Positions 9,528-21,408 of a DNA stretch of 64,000 nt are shown piece by piece. This DNA comes from Diplonema papillatum (Eukaryota > Euglenozoa > Diplonemea > Diplonemida > Diplonemidae): assembly GCA_030068145.1 (NCBI GenBank), contig JAPJBO010000318.1:62001-126000 (forward strand). Reading direction: 5' to 3'. How positions within the stretch are numbered: the first letter of the stretch is position 1; every line of letters begins with the position of its first letter. The notes below the pieces were generated by a model. It was not told the DNA's origin, searched no databases, and saw only the letters and a program-made list of their open reading frames with translations. The position numbers and the translations under genes are program-made.

Positions 9528-11360
9528 TCCACAAAGAGTGGGTGCCGAGAATAATAATCAGGATTTATAAATTAGCGGCCGATAAATTATAAGCCACGCG
9601 TATTACTGGCCTATAAATCAGAGGCTGGACGGTACCGTTTCTATATTTCTTTTTTTCTTTCGCGCTTCTCGTTCTTGGCAGCCCCCTCTCGCCAGCGAGA
9701 GGAGAGGAAAATACTCGATGGACCGCCTTGGGGCTGATTTCTAGCGTTATTTGTAAATTAGAAGGTAGGTACCGTAATTGGAATAATGTTGAACTGGATT
9801 AAAGCTGGAATGGGTAAATGACAGACCGGGTAAAACCTGGGACACCCGGGGGGGTGTCCCAGACACCCGGGGGGGTGTCCCAGGCAGTCACCTGCGTGAC
9901 TGCACCAGTCGTGCTCCTGCAGCCTCCTATGACAGCGGCATCTAGGGGTCGAGCCGAGTATTGAGCACCCGAAGGCGCGGGTAAGCACCAGGTGTCTTTC
10001 GACCTTTTGTTTGTTTTGTGAGGTTCAGCTACATGTGATCGGTGATCGGTGGGCGGGGGGCATGGATAAGAATAAGAAGCTATACTTTTTTTCTGTTGCT
10101 TGTGTCCTCGTTTTTCTCGTGTGCCCTCTTCCTCTTTTTCCTTTCCTCCCTTGTTTTCGCTGGGTTGAAGTGTTTATGCGTTGGAACAGGCTCTGTTTTA
10201 GAGTGAAAGTTCGCTTGTTTTGGTAGAGGGAAGGGTTAGCTTGAAACACCAAGGGGGGGGCGTGGAGGAGGGATGCATTGAACAGACACGAAGGTGGCCG
10301 TGGGTGGGGGCCATGAAACGGATACGGAAAGGAAGAGAGAAGAGATGCTTTTCGCGCCCGGTGCGGTCAGTCTCCGCCACTCCTCGACTCGGTCTGTAAT
10401 GCAGCACACGCGCAAGGTTTGTTTAGAACGTACAACGCCCAGTATGACCCGACTGCCGCTTGCCCTTGCTCCAGTACAGCATATCGGGGGCCGCCGCGCA
10501 AGCTTTATTTAGAGTTATAGTTCGCTTGGGAATCCAGGATTTTAGAGTCTCCGCTGGTGGGTTTGGGGGGGCATGCATGGCTTGTTTCGTGTACACTTTA
10601 CTTGCTTGCTTTGGGCAAGTCACCGCAGAGCCAAAACCTAGATTTTCGGCTGAAACCGGCGTTTTTTGCTTGGTCAAGGCAAAGTGCTAAAGTCCCCTGT
10701 CTTCAAAATATTACAAGTTTTTTTTTTCCCTACCAAAAAGAATACTCGACGTAGCTGCGTCGACTCCGAATGGAAGGGAGGAAATATAGAGGTAAAAGGG
10801 GCAAATAGGTTCGTAACAATTTGCGACCGAGTGTATTTTTTAGAGTGAAACCCCCGCCCCGCCATCAGTGTGTTTTCTCGACGCTCGGTGGTTGCGGCCG
10901 ACTCTTCTTGCAAAGCGGTAGACCCCTCCTTAACATTGAGTTCATTTATGCACACGAACCACATCTCCTCAATAAGAAATGTACACCCCGTACATCCCGT
11001 TTCAAGTCACTGCACCCCGGACTCGCACTCCGGATTGCGGGAGTGGTTTTGCGGTCGTTTGTGCGGTCGGCCCCACTCCCTCAATGCGGGAGTGGGAAAT
11101 GCGGGAATGGCACTCCGTCAATTCGGGAGTGGCACTCCAAGAAGTGCTTTGACTTTAGTCTTGGCCCCCCACTTTCCTAGAGTGAAGGTTTCTTTTAAGA
11201 GCTGTATCGCTGTTGTGCAAAGGAGTCAGCAGGTTCTTCAATCTGAGCCGGCCACACCCCCTGCTGACAGACTGCTGGTAGACTGTGACAGGCAGCAGCA
11301 GGCACTTCGATGCACTTCCGGGAAACAGGGTGAAAGCCCACCAATAGACACGCGAGGGGA
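9528..11360. other. Gene-poor interval with dispersed repeats
   Basis: No gene is recognised. Dispersed repeats include 9765-9835 (again at 34558-34625, with GTAATTGGAATAATGTTGA), 9990-10050 (GTGTCTTTCGACCTTTTGTT family) and 10199-10222 plus 10507-10552 (AGAGTGAAAGTTCGCTTG family). 10745-10850 carries the GAATGGAAGGGAGGAAATA family. 11020-11135 is rich in GGGAGTGG and its complement. Confidence 0.45.
9838..9884. repeat. Two adjacent G/C-rich hairpins
   Basis: Two near-identical inverted repeats of the form GGGACACCC...GGGTGTCCC lie side by side. Stems of 8-9 bp would form stable hairpins. They follow a repeat (9765-9835) whose other copy at about 34558 lacks them. Confidence 0.75.
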
Positions 11361-11364
11361 GGGA

Positions 11365-11650
11365 TTGCAAAAACGTGCTTGGAATGGATATGTCCTCAAC
11401 ACCGCACTGGTCCCGTCTGCGCCGTGTTTTCGGTCCTTTAAGCCACGGACACATAAAGGCGGACCATCATCAGCGCGGAACCTGCGTGTCTGCAGACCGG
11501 ACTGCGGTGTGAGTCTGGTTTGTCAGGCGGCTGTTCGTAGCTCGTCACAGCCAGGACCACCCGTGCTACCGTGCTACCAGAGCACAGGCGAATCCGTTTC
11601 GGGGGGGTAGAAGGCCCCTACAACTCTACAGGCATGAGCAATCAGTGTGA
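11365..11650 (+). repeat. Dispersed repeat R1, copy 1
   Basis: Starts near GATTGCAAAAACGTGCTTGG and runs through CAACACCGCACTGGTCCCG, GTTTGTCAGGCGGCTGTTCG and ACCACCCGTGCTACC to AGCAATCAGTGTGAGGGGGG. Other copies lie at 34770-35300 (split by a TIR element) and 44385-44720. The copies are similar enough to show insertions and deletions between them. Confidence 0.85.
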
Positions 11651-11896
11651 GGGGGGGTCTCCGGCGCAAGGGGTGGGTAAGCGAGGTTGCGGTGGTTTGC
11701 TGTGGTGGGCCGTTTTATTTGTTCTTCTATTTTTGCCGTCACTTTTCTTAAATGACACCCCGGTGACTTCGAGCGCGCCTTGGCTAGCCGATGTTGGTAA
11801 AGGTTGTTCCGACCAATTATTTTCCATTCTTGAGATCTTCAAGAATCGATCCGTTGCTGTTTCGTTTCCTTTTCGTTTTCTTCAAGAGGGCGGCGG

Positions 11897-12215
11897 ACTT
11901 GGTACCAGGGAAAGCCTGCTACACGGGAGCCAAGCTTCACGTGTTCGGCGGTACTGCAGAGCCACGGGCCCACGGGTCAAGTGGCTACCGATTTCCCAAA
12001 CTAAAGCATCAAGGCTTGGCGCACCTTGGGGCTTGGCGCTCGCGCTGAACACAAGCTCGTCGAGACGGTCAGCCACAGGGCAGAGCGGACGGGGTTGTGG
12101 GACTGTGCTGCCTCCGACTCAAGCTTTGCAAGCTGTGGTTGACCGTCACGTTCCTGGACCAGGAGCAGCCTTTTTCTTCTTCTTCTTCTTCTTCTTATTC
12201 TTATTCTTCAAGGGG
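11897..12215 (+). repeat. Dispersed repeat R2, copy 1
   Basis: About 300 bp from GGTACCAGGGAAAGCCTGCT to a (CTT)n run, nearly identical to 17918-18215. A minus-strand frame stays open in both copies. The nucleotide identity is so high that an open frame in both is not evidence of coding. Confidence 0.85.
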
Positions 12216-12904
12216 GCGGACGCCTGCGTGTTAAGAAGTCGGTGACTTTTTTGAGTCTCCGATTGGCGTTGCGAGGCGGGCAGTGGGAGTCCCTTGAGAG
12301 GTTCGGTCAGAGTTCAGGGCGCAAGGACGCGTGTTTTAGAGTGAAAGTTCGCTTGAAACTCCGGGGTTTTAAAGTCTCCGGGTGACCTTCGTCAACATAG
12401 TCACAGAAGATATCCTTCGTGCTCTGGTGTCGTAAGAGTGGTGGTTACACGAGGTAAGAGAATCGGTGGGTAAATTGGTTGTTGGTCGTTGGTGGTTTCG
12501 GCCATTATGAACATACCTTACCTACGGTAGGCCCTTCTCAGTATGTTGCCGCAGTAAGGTGGCTGTCTGTCTTCGGTGCTGCTTATGGGGTTTCTTCGGT
12601 CAGGTCACTTTTTCGGGTTATTAACGACAGAGAAACTCGTAGGTTGACAACCGCATGCACCCGTATGCTCCTCCGCAGTTGCACCTGTCAGGGCTATACA
12701 AAAAGGCATGTATACACGGTGTGCTCCAGCACCGGGTGAGGGAGTTAAACTGTGCGGTCCATTTTGCGGGTGTGTAGCATGCCCGCAATTCCGGTGTGTG
12801 GATTCAGTGTGACCAGCTGTGTTTGCTGGTGTCCATTGGATTTCACACTGGATTTGAGGGTGGCACACCTGAATTTTCACTCTGGACTTGAGCGGATTGG
12901 GACG
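12216..12904. other. No recognisable gene
   Basis: Holds a good copy of the dispersed motif TTTTAGAGTGAAAGTTCGCT...TTTTAAAGTCTCCGGGTGACC at about 12333-12387. Otherwise unremarkable. Confidence 0.4.
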
Positions 12905-13600
12905 CTGGATTCGCAAGGTGTGGCACCACCGGTTCTCCCACCGCCCCCTGTTGCTGGGGCGTCCGTGGACGCGAACGGGGGCCTAGCCGCGTTGGTTAAG
13001 GACCTGTACGCGGTGGTGGAGCAGCAGAAGGCGGAAATCGCCTCGCTGCCCGGACGGCTTTCGGGGCTACCGGCTGCCAGCCTGTCGGCTGCTGCCTTCG
13101 ACGGGCCGGCTGCAGCAACCCATCGTTCCCTACTGCATCACATTCTCTTTCGGTGTGCACTAGCTGCAGCAACGTATCGTTCTTTGTGCACTATATGCAG
13201 CAGTCTATCGTTCCCTACTGCATCTAAGTATCTTTCGGTGTCACTAGCTGCAGCAACGTATCGTTCCCTACTGCATCACATTCTCTTTCGGTGTGCACTA
13301 GCTGCAGCAACATATCGTTCCCTGTGCACTAACTGCAGCAGTCTATCGTTCCCTCCTGCATCTAAGTATCTTTCGGTGTGCACTAGCTGCAGCAACCAAT
13401 CGTTCCCTACTGCATCACATTCTCTTTCGGTGTGCACTAGCTGCAGCAACCTGCCCGTGCGGTACAGTCTGAAGGATGTCCGCGAATGGACGGATGTTGC
13501 GGCGTCCGACCCGCACGGGCTCGTTCGCGACCTCCATTCGGAGTACGTGGCTGGGTACGTGCGGAGCCCCGGGGGGGCGCGTTCTTGAAGGCGAGCTTCG
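12905..13600 (+). pseudogene. Unrecognised ORF invaded by a minisatellite
   Basis: A plus-strand frame reads plausible protein at about 12950-13110, including a short amphipathic, coiled-coil-like stretch (LAALVKDLYAVVEQQKAEIA). It reads plausibly again at about 13465-13570 (REWTDVAASDPHGLVRDLHS). Between them lies a tandem repeat translating as repeated AAATYRSL. The frame is lost after about 13588, while another frame stays protein-like to about 13690. A retroelement gag-like relic is possible; no family motif is visible. Confidence 0.3.
13118..13450 (+). repeat. Minisatellite, units of about 50-54 bp
   Basis: Units combine GCTGCAGCAAC, ATCGTTCCCTACTGCATC and TCTTTCGGTGTGCACTA in about seven copies with variable lengths. 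Confidence 0.85.
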
Positions 13601-13833
13601 AGAAGCTGAAGACGTGGATCCTTGGGGTCGCAGCCGGGTCGGCGGGGTGGTCGGCCAACGAAGAGCGCACTGGATTTTTGCCGGAGTTTACCGCAGCTAA
13701 CACCCCCCGCCCGGGGTTGGAGTGCACCGTAGCTACACCACTGTGTGATATCAGGACCATCCACAGCTGGTTGGAGACAACCTACCAACCACATCGAGCT
13801 CCTGATGTATCAGCACGTAGGGCATACATCACG

Positions 13834-13994
13834 TAAGCCGGGCCATCCCTATCTCCTGGAACTGCATCAAATTGCCTGCCGCTGTTCATTGTAGCAAATC
13901 GAGGTCCACCACAGTCTATCAGGTCCATCCCTATCCCCTAAAACTGCATAGAATTGCCTGGAGCCGCATTCTTCTTGTTTTATCACAGTCTACG
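13834..13994 (+). mobile_element. TIR element family A, copy truncated at the right end
   Basis: Starts TAAGCCGGGCCATCCCTATC and matches the interior of the elements at 19428, 20625, 34800 and 58962 (ACTGCATC...TTGCCTG, ACAGTCTATC). The right terminus with GGACCGGCTTA is missing and the sequence passes into unrelated DNA. Confidence 0.7.
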
Positions 13995-14068
13995 GGCAAC
14001 AGACAGGTATGGAGTGCCGCTGCGCTTTTTTCCTCTTTTCCTGTTTTTGCACATTCACTGTGCTTGGG

Positions 14069-14825
<757 letters not shown>

Positions 14826-15212
14826 GACTTTGGTTTAGGGCACCACTGCTAACCATAAAGCATATATAATCCCTGCAGGAACCACCTTTCTTAACCAAAT
14901 ACGGACGGACGACGCCATTTGGCGCAGTTAATTCATTGATGTCGCTAGAGACGGATAAGCTACGGAACCCCACATGTGAAGCAGCTAGCCGTCTTCCCAT
15001 CATTGGATAAGTAAAGCGACATCAAGAGTGTAGTGGTGTTTCAGTGCTGCGGCCCCTACCCTGAATTCGGAGCATTTTTGCTTGTTTTCTGGAGAAGTGG
15101 TTTAGGGCACCACTGCTAGCCATATAGCGTACATAATCCCTGCGGGAACCACCTTTCTTAACCACGTACGGACGGACGACGCCGTATTGCGCAGTTAATT
15201 CATTAATTAACG
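14826..15212 (+). repeat. Two direct copies of a roughly 115-bp repeat
   Basis: 14826-14940 and 15099-15210 both carry GGTTTAGGGCACCACTGCTA, ACCACCTTTCTTAACCA, TACGGACGGACGACGCC and CGCAGTTAATTCATT, separated by about 160 bp. A third, inverted trace (CCGTCCGTACGTGGTTAA) lies at about 15533. Confidence 0.8.
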
Positions 15213-15309
15213 CGGGTATCTGCTGAGAGGCCACGGGTGCCCGTCCTGGGTCACTTCCGTGTGTATTCATTCAGCGTCGAGGTGCGCATTTGAAAGATCT
15301 GCCACGAAA

Positions 15310-15470
15310 AATCTTCCAAATGTGGCAAGCACATGTGGGGGAAAAAAATAGATCAAAATCCACATGTGGTACCGGTGGATCCACACGTGGGGGAAAGAAA
15401 ATCCGAAAAAATTAACGTGTTGAAATCCACACGTTCCACACGCGGGGCGTAAGCCCTGCCTACGAAACCC
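15310..15470. repeat. CCACACGTG-rich repeat, inverted relative at about 18245-18545
   Basis: Alternating CACATGTGG, CCACACGTGG and GGCGTAAGCCCTGCC. The second locus carries the same blocks in the opposite order and orientation (GGCTTACGCTCCACGTGTGG). No gene seen. Confidence 0.65.
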
Positions 15471-15647
15471 CTTTTGAGTATGACCCAAGGTTTGCCTTGA
15501 AAAGTCCAGTTTCCCAAACTTAACACCCACCCTCCGTCCGTACGTGGTTAAACTAAAAATACGAGGCTCGTTATTCGCACAAACGAGGCTGATACATAAC
15601 TGATGATGATGATTATGGGAAGAGTAGTTTTTGCAGTAGCCTGATCG

Positions 15648-16245
15648 TTTTGTTTGTGCGTATGTGCTATCACCTGTATGGTAATTTCCACAGTACGCTG
15701 CCAACCGTCACTTTTTGATAATGACAACCGCGGTTGTTACCATAAAAAAAAACTGGATTCAGGACCGCAAGCGAAAACGCCACGGCTTGCGGCGACGAGC
15801 TTCTCACATCCTCCAACATTTCAATGCATGTTTGGTGGGGAATAATATTCTCCTCCTTGGTGTGCGTCTCATGCTGCAATTAGCTCCAGTCTCAGTGCCG
15901 CTGCGTAAAAGGGTAAGTAGAAAACGAACCAACTGTTAATGATCTTCGCATTTCCATCGTGGCGCCTCAGGACACGGAAAGCTAGGGGGCGGGATGGTGG
16001 GTAAGCAAGAGCGTGAGCGGTTGTGTGATGGAGCGAGAGGCCCTGTTTCACAGTATATCATTAGTCGGTTAATATTAATCTTCTAAGACTAGCGTCTTAT
16101 ACGACAAAAAAAAACAGCTAGACACCCCGACTGTCATCCCTCTTTTTTTTGGCAACAACCGCGGTTGTCATTATCAAAAATTGACGGTTGACAGCGCACT
16201 GTAGAAATCACCGAAACAGGCGGTAGCACATACGCACAAACAAAA
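15648..16245. mobile_element. Long-TIR (foldback/MITE-like) element
   Basis: 15648-15741 and 16151-16245 are imperfect inverted repeats of about 95 bp, starting TTTTGTTTGTGCGTATGTGC outside and ending at CAACCGCGGTTGTT inside. The 410-bp interior encodes nothing recognisable. Its right half (15955-16105) resembles 39690-39880, and related left ends occur at about 23500 and in the repeats at 1690 and 4430. No convincing target duplication was found. Confidence 0.75.
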
Positions 16246-16251
16246 GAAAGA

Positions 16252-17418
16252 GAGAGAGAGAGAGAGACGAGTTAGAGTGCAGGGACCATCTCTCCGAGGA
16301 GTATCCGGTCGCCCCACCACTATCCCGTACTACTACGGCGGGCGCAAGTCGTTGCGCCGTGGGCGCGGAGCGAGCCGTGGCGCTGTCAAAGATGATTGTT
16401 GCACCGATGGTGGCGCAGCCGGGGGCGTTCTGACTGGCGGACGAGACCGCCTGGCAGGCGTGTGTTGACACGTTGTTTCGCGGGCTCTCCTCCTTTTGGC
16501 AATAGCCCGCCCTATGGCGGCGGCTAGCATCTTGACAGAGAATCTCAACTCCCACTGAACATAGGGTACGTCGTGCGGATATTCAGGCACGGCATCGTTC
16601 CAGCTGTTACGGGCGCAAATTGTTTCCAGCTTGCCCAACATCCACTCGGTCTTCCGTCCAGCCGCAAAGCGTGGGCGGTGGGTACAACCCGGCATAGCCG
16701 GCGCACCAAAACAGCGGAGGGAACAGACCCCCTGCCGCCACTTCCCAGGGAAGGAGGCGACTCCTGAGTCGGCGCAGCACAGGTCGTTGATAGCTCGCAT
16801 AAGGTACCCAATTTGCAGCCCCTTCTCGGCGAAGGTTCTCCCTGGGAGCTTCGAACGCGTAAATGCCTCAAAATCAAGCGCGAGTTCCACGCCTGTCGTC
16901 GGGAGAGGGTTGGAGCTGACCCACGATAGACTCCGCAGCCAGAAGACCAACGTCGCTGCGAAGCGGGTTCCGATGTTGGTTGTTAGCAACTTACGACTGT
17001 CCGTTGCTAAGTGTACGTCGTATTTCGTCGACGCACCTGAGGCGAGTTCCCAAGGGCGTGTTGCCGCAAGGCTCCGCTGCGCCTGCGCCATCTCGATTGA
17101 GGTCGTACCGATCAGCCTCTGGATCTTCTCCAGGAGGTCAGGAGGGTTCCCGTAGGGGGGTATCCCTCTAATGCACAAGCACTGGGGCATGTCCCGGACC
17201 ATCGCCTCAGCAATGCGAAACCGGGATCGCAGCTCGTTCCATCTACAACCTGGGCCCGGACATTGCCAGTAGTAATGCCACAGGGTCCCCGTCGCACCGC
17301 TGTCGCAGAACTCGCAAAGAAATGTAAAAACGGGTTTTTGCCTGGAGGCTTTTCGTGTTATTCTGCAGATGCTTTGAGCTATCGTTGTGCCTATGCTTTC
17401 AGTCGTCTTCTTAACCAT
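16252..17418 (-). pseudogene. Carboxyl-terminal part of a LINE-like retrotransposon ORF
   Basis: A 361-codon frame (16333-17418). Its first third contains CEFCDSGATGTLWHYYWQCP, the CxxC...H....C zinc-knuckle pattern found after the RT domain in many non-LTR elements. The remainder (including LRSLSWVSSNP, RSLRCFGAPAMPG, WELRFSVKMLAAAIGR) is like the uncharacterised tails of protist LINE-type polyproteins, and its last part recurs in the relic at 50461-51064. No RT catalytic motifs are present, so the copy is 5'-truncated. On the minus strand the stop is followed by only about 65 bp and then a (TC)n run at 16252-16267, which looks like a microsatellite 3' tail. Confidence 0.55.
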
Positions 17419-17486
17419 GGTTAAGTGCGCAAATGGTGTCAGCCGAAGCTGGTAAAGCTTCGGCGCCGCCCACGTTATGTTTGTTT
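17419..17486. other. Short spacer before the direct repeat
   Basis: Contains GCCGAAGCTGGTAAAGCTTCGGC, an inverted repeat with an 8-bp stem, directly upstream of the LINE-like frame. Confidence 0.4.
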
Positions 17487-17845
17487 AGCATTGAGTTCTT
17501 TTAAGTACATGAACCACATGGATTAGCATGCACTAAGCGACCACCACGGCCAATGCGATTGAGAACATGCACCTCGTGGATATTTCCATACTGCTCAAAG
17601 TGCTCTCGCAGGCGTTCTTCGTCCATTGTTGACGGCAGGTTGCCTACACCTTTCGTTTCTGCTTCACTGCAACGCGCCCGCTCTCTGTCATATTCGTCTC
17701 GAGCACCCCCAGTCGTCCCACAGCCCCCCACCCCGTGCTTCCGTGTCCTGAAAACTCAAGGTGAAGACAAGGCGGAGGCTAGCTACGGTTCAGAACTGAG
17801 TTCTTTTACGTACATGAACCACATAGATTAGCATGCACTGTACTG
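17487..17845 (-). pseudogene. RRM-domain exon fragment between two direct repeats
   Basis: On the minus strand at about 17560-17690 the translation VGNLPSTMDEERLREHFEQY followed by GNIHEVHVL matches the first half of an RNA-recognition motif (RNP2-like VGNLP, then the first helix and second strand). The rest of the domain, including RNP1, is missing. The fragment is bracketed by two copies of a roughly 48-bp repeat (17487-17534 and 17798-17842) carrying TACATGAACCACATGGATTA. The same repeat brackets an unrelated coding-like segment at 56928-57525. This is probably a captured or duplicated exon rather than a working gene. Confidence 0.55.
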
Positions 17846-17917
17846 TGCGGCTGCCAAACATCCTGCGGCACCGCGCAAGGTGGTAAACCGCTCTTCTGTT
17901 TTCTTTTCGATTGCTTA

Positions 17918-18215
17918 GGTACCAGGGAAAGCCTGCTACACGGGAGCCAAGCTTCACGTGTTCGGCGATACTGCAGTGCCACGGGCCTACGGGTCAAGTG
18001 GATACCGATTTCCCAAACTAAAGCATCAAGGCGTGGCGCACCTTGGGGCTTGGCGCTCGCGCTGAACACAAGCTCGTCAAGACGGCCAGCCGCAGGGCAG
18101 AGCGGACGGGGTTGTGGCACTGTGCTGCCTCCGACTCAAGCTTTGCAAGCTGTGGTTGACAGTCACGTTCCTGGACCAGGAGCGGCCTTTTTCTTCTTCT
18201 TCTTCTTCGATTGCT
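17918..18215 (+). repeat. Dispersed repeat R2, copy 2
   Basis: Nearly identical to 11897-12215, including the terminal (CTT)n run; the copies differ by scattered substitutions. Confidence 0.85.
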
Positions 18216-18974
18216 TTTGATGGGGCATGCAGGCCTGACATCAGGGCTTACGCTCCACGTGTGGAACGTGTGGATTTCCACACGTTAATTCTTTTTGGAT
18301 TTTGTTCCCCCACGTGTGGATCCACAGGTACCACATAGTGGATTTTCATTTATTGGTCCACATGCAGGGGGAGTCTAGGCCCACTAGTGGTCAAGGCCGC
18401 ACAGCCAGGTGTCGCCAAGTCCAGTAGCTACCTAGCGACGCTATTTTTTTTTTTGCCGTCGCACATGAGGGGGAAAGGTTTTTTTCCCCCTCGAACCTTA
18501 AGCGCCCACATGTGGACCACACGTATTTCCTCTGAGACCGAAAACGGAGCGTAAGCCCTGCCTGACATGCAAGAATGGAAAAGCTGGGATAGTCTCGTTC
18601 CCCCTTCAGTTATAGGTAGTTTTTTTTTGTAGATAGAAAATGCAGTTCCAGTAGCCCATTGCTGACAGTCTGTCGTGTCGAGTGCTCATAGGCACACTTT
18701 GGCCTGGATTGCCAGCTTGTTCCTTTTTTTTTGTTCTTTTTTGGTGTTAGAAATCTTTGCAGATCCCATAGGGTTTAAAGGATTTTTCCCGAGAGAATGG
18801 TCGTTGTATGGGTAAGTCATCACCACTATCCACGCACAGGCGCAGAAGGGAGGGGCAAAGAGAACTCCCCAAACCGGCCGGATATAGTCAGCGCGCGCCA
18901 TCTGCTCGGGGGAAGGACCTGATTGCAGTTTTTCGTGTTATGTCAGGTGCTTGCACCAAATGGTTTTCGAAGGA
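18216..18974. other. No recognisable gene; CCACACGTG-rich repeat and T tracts
   Basis: 18240-18545 is the inverted relative of 15310-15470. T/A homopolymers lie at about 18444 and 18725. No coding signal. Confidence 0.4.
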
Positions 18975-19275
18975 AAATACTCGACGCGGCCGCTTCTTGA
19001 CTCCGAAAGGAAGGGAGGAAATACAGGAGGTAGAGGGACGAATACAATACAAACGGAATCGGTTTCGGTCTTCGCTTCCACCGCCGTGTGTTGTTTCTTC
19101 GCGGACTTTTTTGCCTGTTGTGGTTGTGTGTATTGTCGTGTAGGGGTAGACCCGCGTGAGCTCACGTCCGTTCAACACGTGGTCGGTAGTACAGCACTTG
19201 GGATTCCTTTGGTTTTTTGTCTGGCAGCTTTGTCGAGCGTTTCCTTCCAAGCTGGCGCTTTATGTACAAAAAGAG
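18975..19275 (+). repeat. Dispersed repeat R3, copy 1
   Basis: Blocks GACTCCGAAAGGAAGGGAGG, CCGTGTGTTG, TGTCGTGTAGGGGTAGACCC, TCCGTTCAACACGTGGT, CAGCACTTGGGATTCC, GTCGAGCGTTTCCTTCCAAG and CTGGCGCTTTATG. Related copies are 39018-39285, 47885-48080 and a 3' piece at 32080-32150; the 5' block also occurs at about 10745. Confidence 0.8.
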
Positions 19276-19427
19276 GGAGAAACAGGGAGTGCAAGACCTC
19301 CGTATGCATGGGAATGAAGACAGGAAATGGAGCTGGAGCTGTCCTTTTTCTTCGTCACACGTTTTTTACCCTCAACGACAGCAAGTGTCAAACTAGTCCA
19401 CCCGAAGGCAGTTGAATTCTCCAGGCA

Positions 19428-19607
19428 TGAGCCGGTCCGTCCCTATCTCTTGAAACTGCATCGAAGTGCCTGCCGCTGTTTATCACAGTGAATCACGGTC
19501 CACCACGGTCTATCAGGTCCATCCCTAGTCCCTAGAGCTGCATCGAATTGCCCGGTGCTGTATTCTTCGGTCTATCGCGGTCTATCAAGAGGGGATGGAC
19601 CGGCTCA
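19428..19607 (+). mobile_element. TIR element family A, complete copy with AGGCA target duplication
   Basis: 180 bp with terminal inverted repeats TGAGCCGGTCC...GGACCGGCTCA (about 20 bp imperfect). The flanks are AGGCA at 19423-19427 and 19608-19612. The interior consists of two related halves, each with GGTCC.TCCCTA, GCTGCATCGAA or CTGCATCGAA, and CGGTCTATCA. It has no coding capacity. Confidence 0.9.
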
Positions 19608-20399
19608 AGGCAGGTTTTCTCTACCGGCGGAAGTTGTTTGGGTTTGAGTGGTCCTTCCCCCTTACGGTTGATACCATTTGAGGCGTGAAAGTTGATTGGA
19701 CTAGTTTCCCTCCCCCTCCCCCTTTTTTGGAGTGAAAATTCGAAAACTCATTCTTGCTTGAAACTTCCGGGGTATTTGTTCAGAGTCCTAAAGTTCTTTT
19801 TTGTCTTCGTCTTTTTGGGCGTGCAGTAACTTCTCCCGCCTTGCTTGCGACTGCTAGAACGCACGGGCTTCGTCTTCTTTTTTAGAGTGCAAGTGCTTTT
19901 TTGTATAAGCACCTGCTTCGTAGGAAATGCTTGAGGAGACTGCCAGTTGCGAAATATCAAAGGAGGGTAAATGTGCTGTAGCCCACACGAGACACAGGTA
20001 AATCTGGGTTTAGTGGCGGGCGTAAGCGTTCAACAAAAAAAGATCCATTTTGTAGTTGTATTGCTTTCTCCCCCTCTAGCCTCCTTCGAAATGAGCACAA
20101 GGCAGTCCCTCGAGATTTTTTTTTCGGTTACAATCTGGAAAGCAAAGTTGGCAAGAGCAAAATGGAAGTGGGTCCACTCGCTGGTAAGGTTTTCACAAGA
20201 TTTTCGCCCACCCATGAGCACCCCAGACCGGTTGTCGTCCGCGAGCCTTCTGGGTTCTTTCAGTTTGTTTCGGGTTCCCTTTCGTTCTTCATTTTTTCTC
20301 ATCGGGAGTCAGGGTTATCTTGGAAGAAGAACCTGTTCTAGCGTTTTCTTTTTAAGGTTTCGCCGTTTAAAACCTCAAAAAAAATATTAAATTAAAGAT
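19608..20399. other. No recognisable gene
   Basis: 20029-20130 (AACAAAAAAAGATCCATTTT ... GGCAGTCCCTCGAG) recurs at 26762-26855 and, inverted and partial, at about 52703-52755. The copy at 26762 abuts the first channel-gene fragment. Confidence 0.5.
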
Positions 20400-21310
20400 C
20401 CGGTGAGCATTGCTAAGCAGGCACCCGCGGCATCCGGTACCGCATGCAATTTGCACCAGCCAGCACCGTACGAGTGGTTGTCCAACGATGCAATTTGCAC
20501 TAACGAGGCATGAGGCACCGTTCACAAGCGTTTGTCTGAAGAGCAATGCATATTGCTCTTGACAGGCACCAAGCATCTTTACGAGTCCGACTACGCACTT
20601 TTCCCTAGCTACGCATGAGGTATCTAAGCCTATCTCCTGGAACTGCATCGAATTGCCTGCTGTTCATTGTAGCGAATCGAGGTCCACCACAGTCTATCAG
20701 GTCCATCCCTATCCCCTAGAGCTGCATAGAATTGCCTGGAGCTGCATTCTTCTGTCTATCACAGTCTATCAGGAGGGGATGGACCGGCTTAGTATCTTTC
20801 ACAAGTGTGTTGGTCTGGAGAGCAATGCCATGGACATGAGCCATCGCGGTATCGCGCACGCAGGTGCTTGTCTGATGTCGAGAGAGCGCTGCAAATTGCT
20901 CTGGCACCAAGCATCCCTGCGAGTCCGACTACGCACTTTCCCCTCGCTAGGCATGAGGTATCTTTCACAAGTGTGTTAGTCTGGAGAGCAATGCATACTG
21001 CTCTAGACAGGCACCAAGCATCCCTACGAGTCCGACTACGCACTTTCCCCTCGCTAGGCATGAGGTATCTTTCACAAGTGTGTTGGTCTGGAGAGCAATG
21101 CCATGGACATCAGCCATCGCGGTATCGCGCACGCAGGTGCTTGTCTGATGTCGAGAGAGCGCTGCGAATTGCTCTAGACAGGCACCAGACATCCCTACAA
21201 GCGCGTGTTTGTTCGAATATGCCTGTGCCCTAGCCAGGCGTGAGAAATCTTTCACAAGTGTTCGCCCGAAGCCGAGAGAGCAATGCAGTTGCCTCTAGCC
21301 CGGCATCAGG
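20400..21310 (+). repeat. Complex tandem repeat, units of about 100-190 bp
   Basis: Repeated blocks: GCATGAGGTATCTTTCACAA, GTGTTGGTCTGGAGAGCAAT, CATCGCGGTATCGCGCACGC, GAGAGAGCGCTGC and CTACGAGTCCGACTACGCAC. Three to four units are recognisable and one is interrupted by a TIR element at 20625-20791. Confidence 0.8.
20625..20791 (+). mobile_element. TIR element family A, copy with GTATC target duplication
   Basis: 167 bp, ends TAAGCC...GGACCGGCTTA, flanked by GTATC at 20620-20624 and 20792-20796. It sits inside a tandem unit whose other copies at about 20951 and 21059 read GCATGAGGTATCTTTCACAA without an insertion. That gives an internal empty-site control for the insertion. Confidence 0.92.
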
Positions 21311-21408
21311 TACTTATTCGAGCTGCCTTTGGGCTGACCTGTGTTGTTGTTTTAGCGCTATTTGTGGATTCGAATGTAGGTGTCTTCTTTTATCTATACG
21401 ATGAAGTC

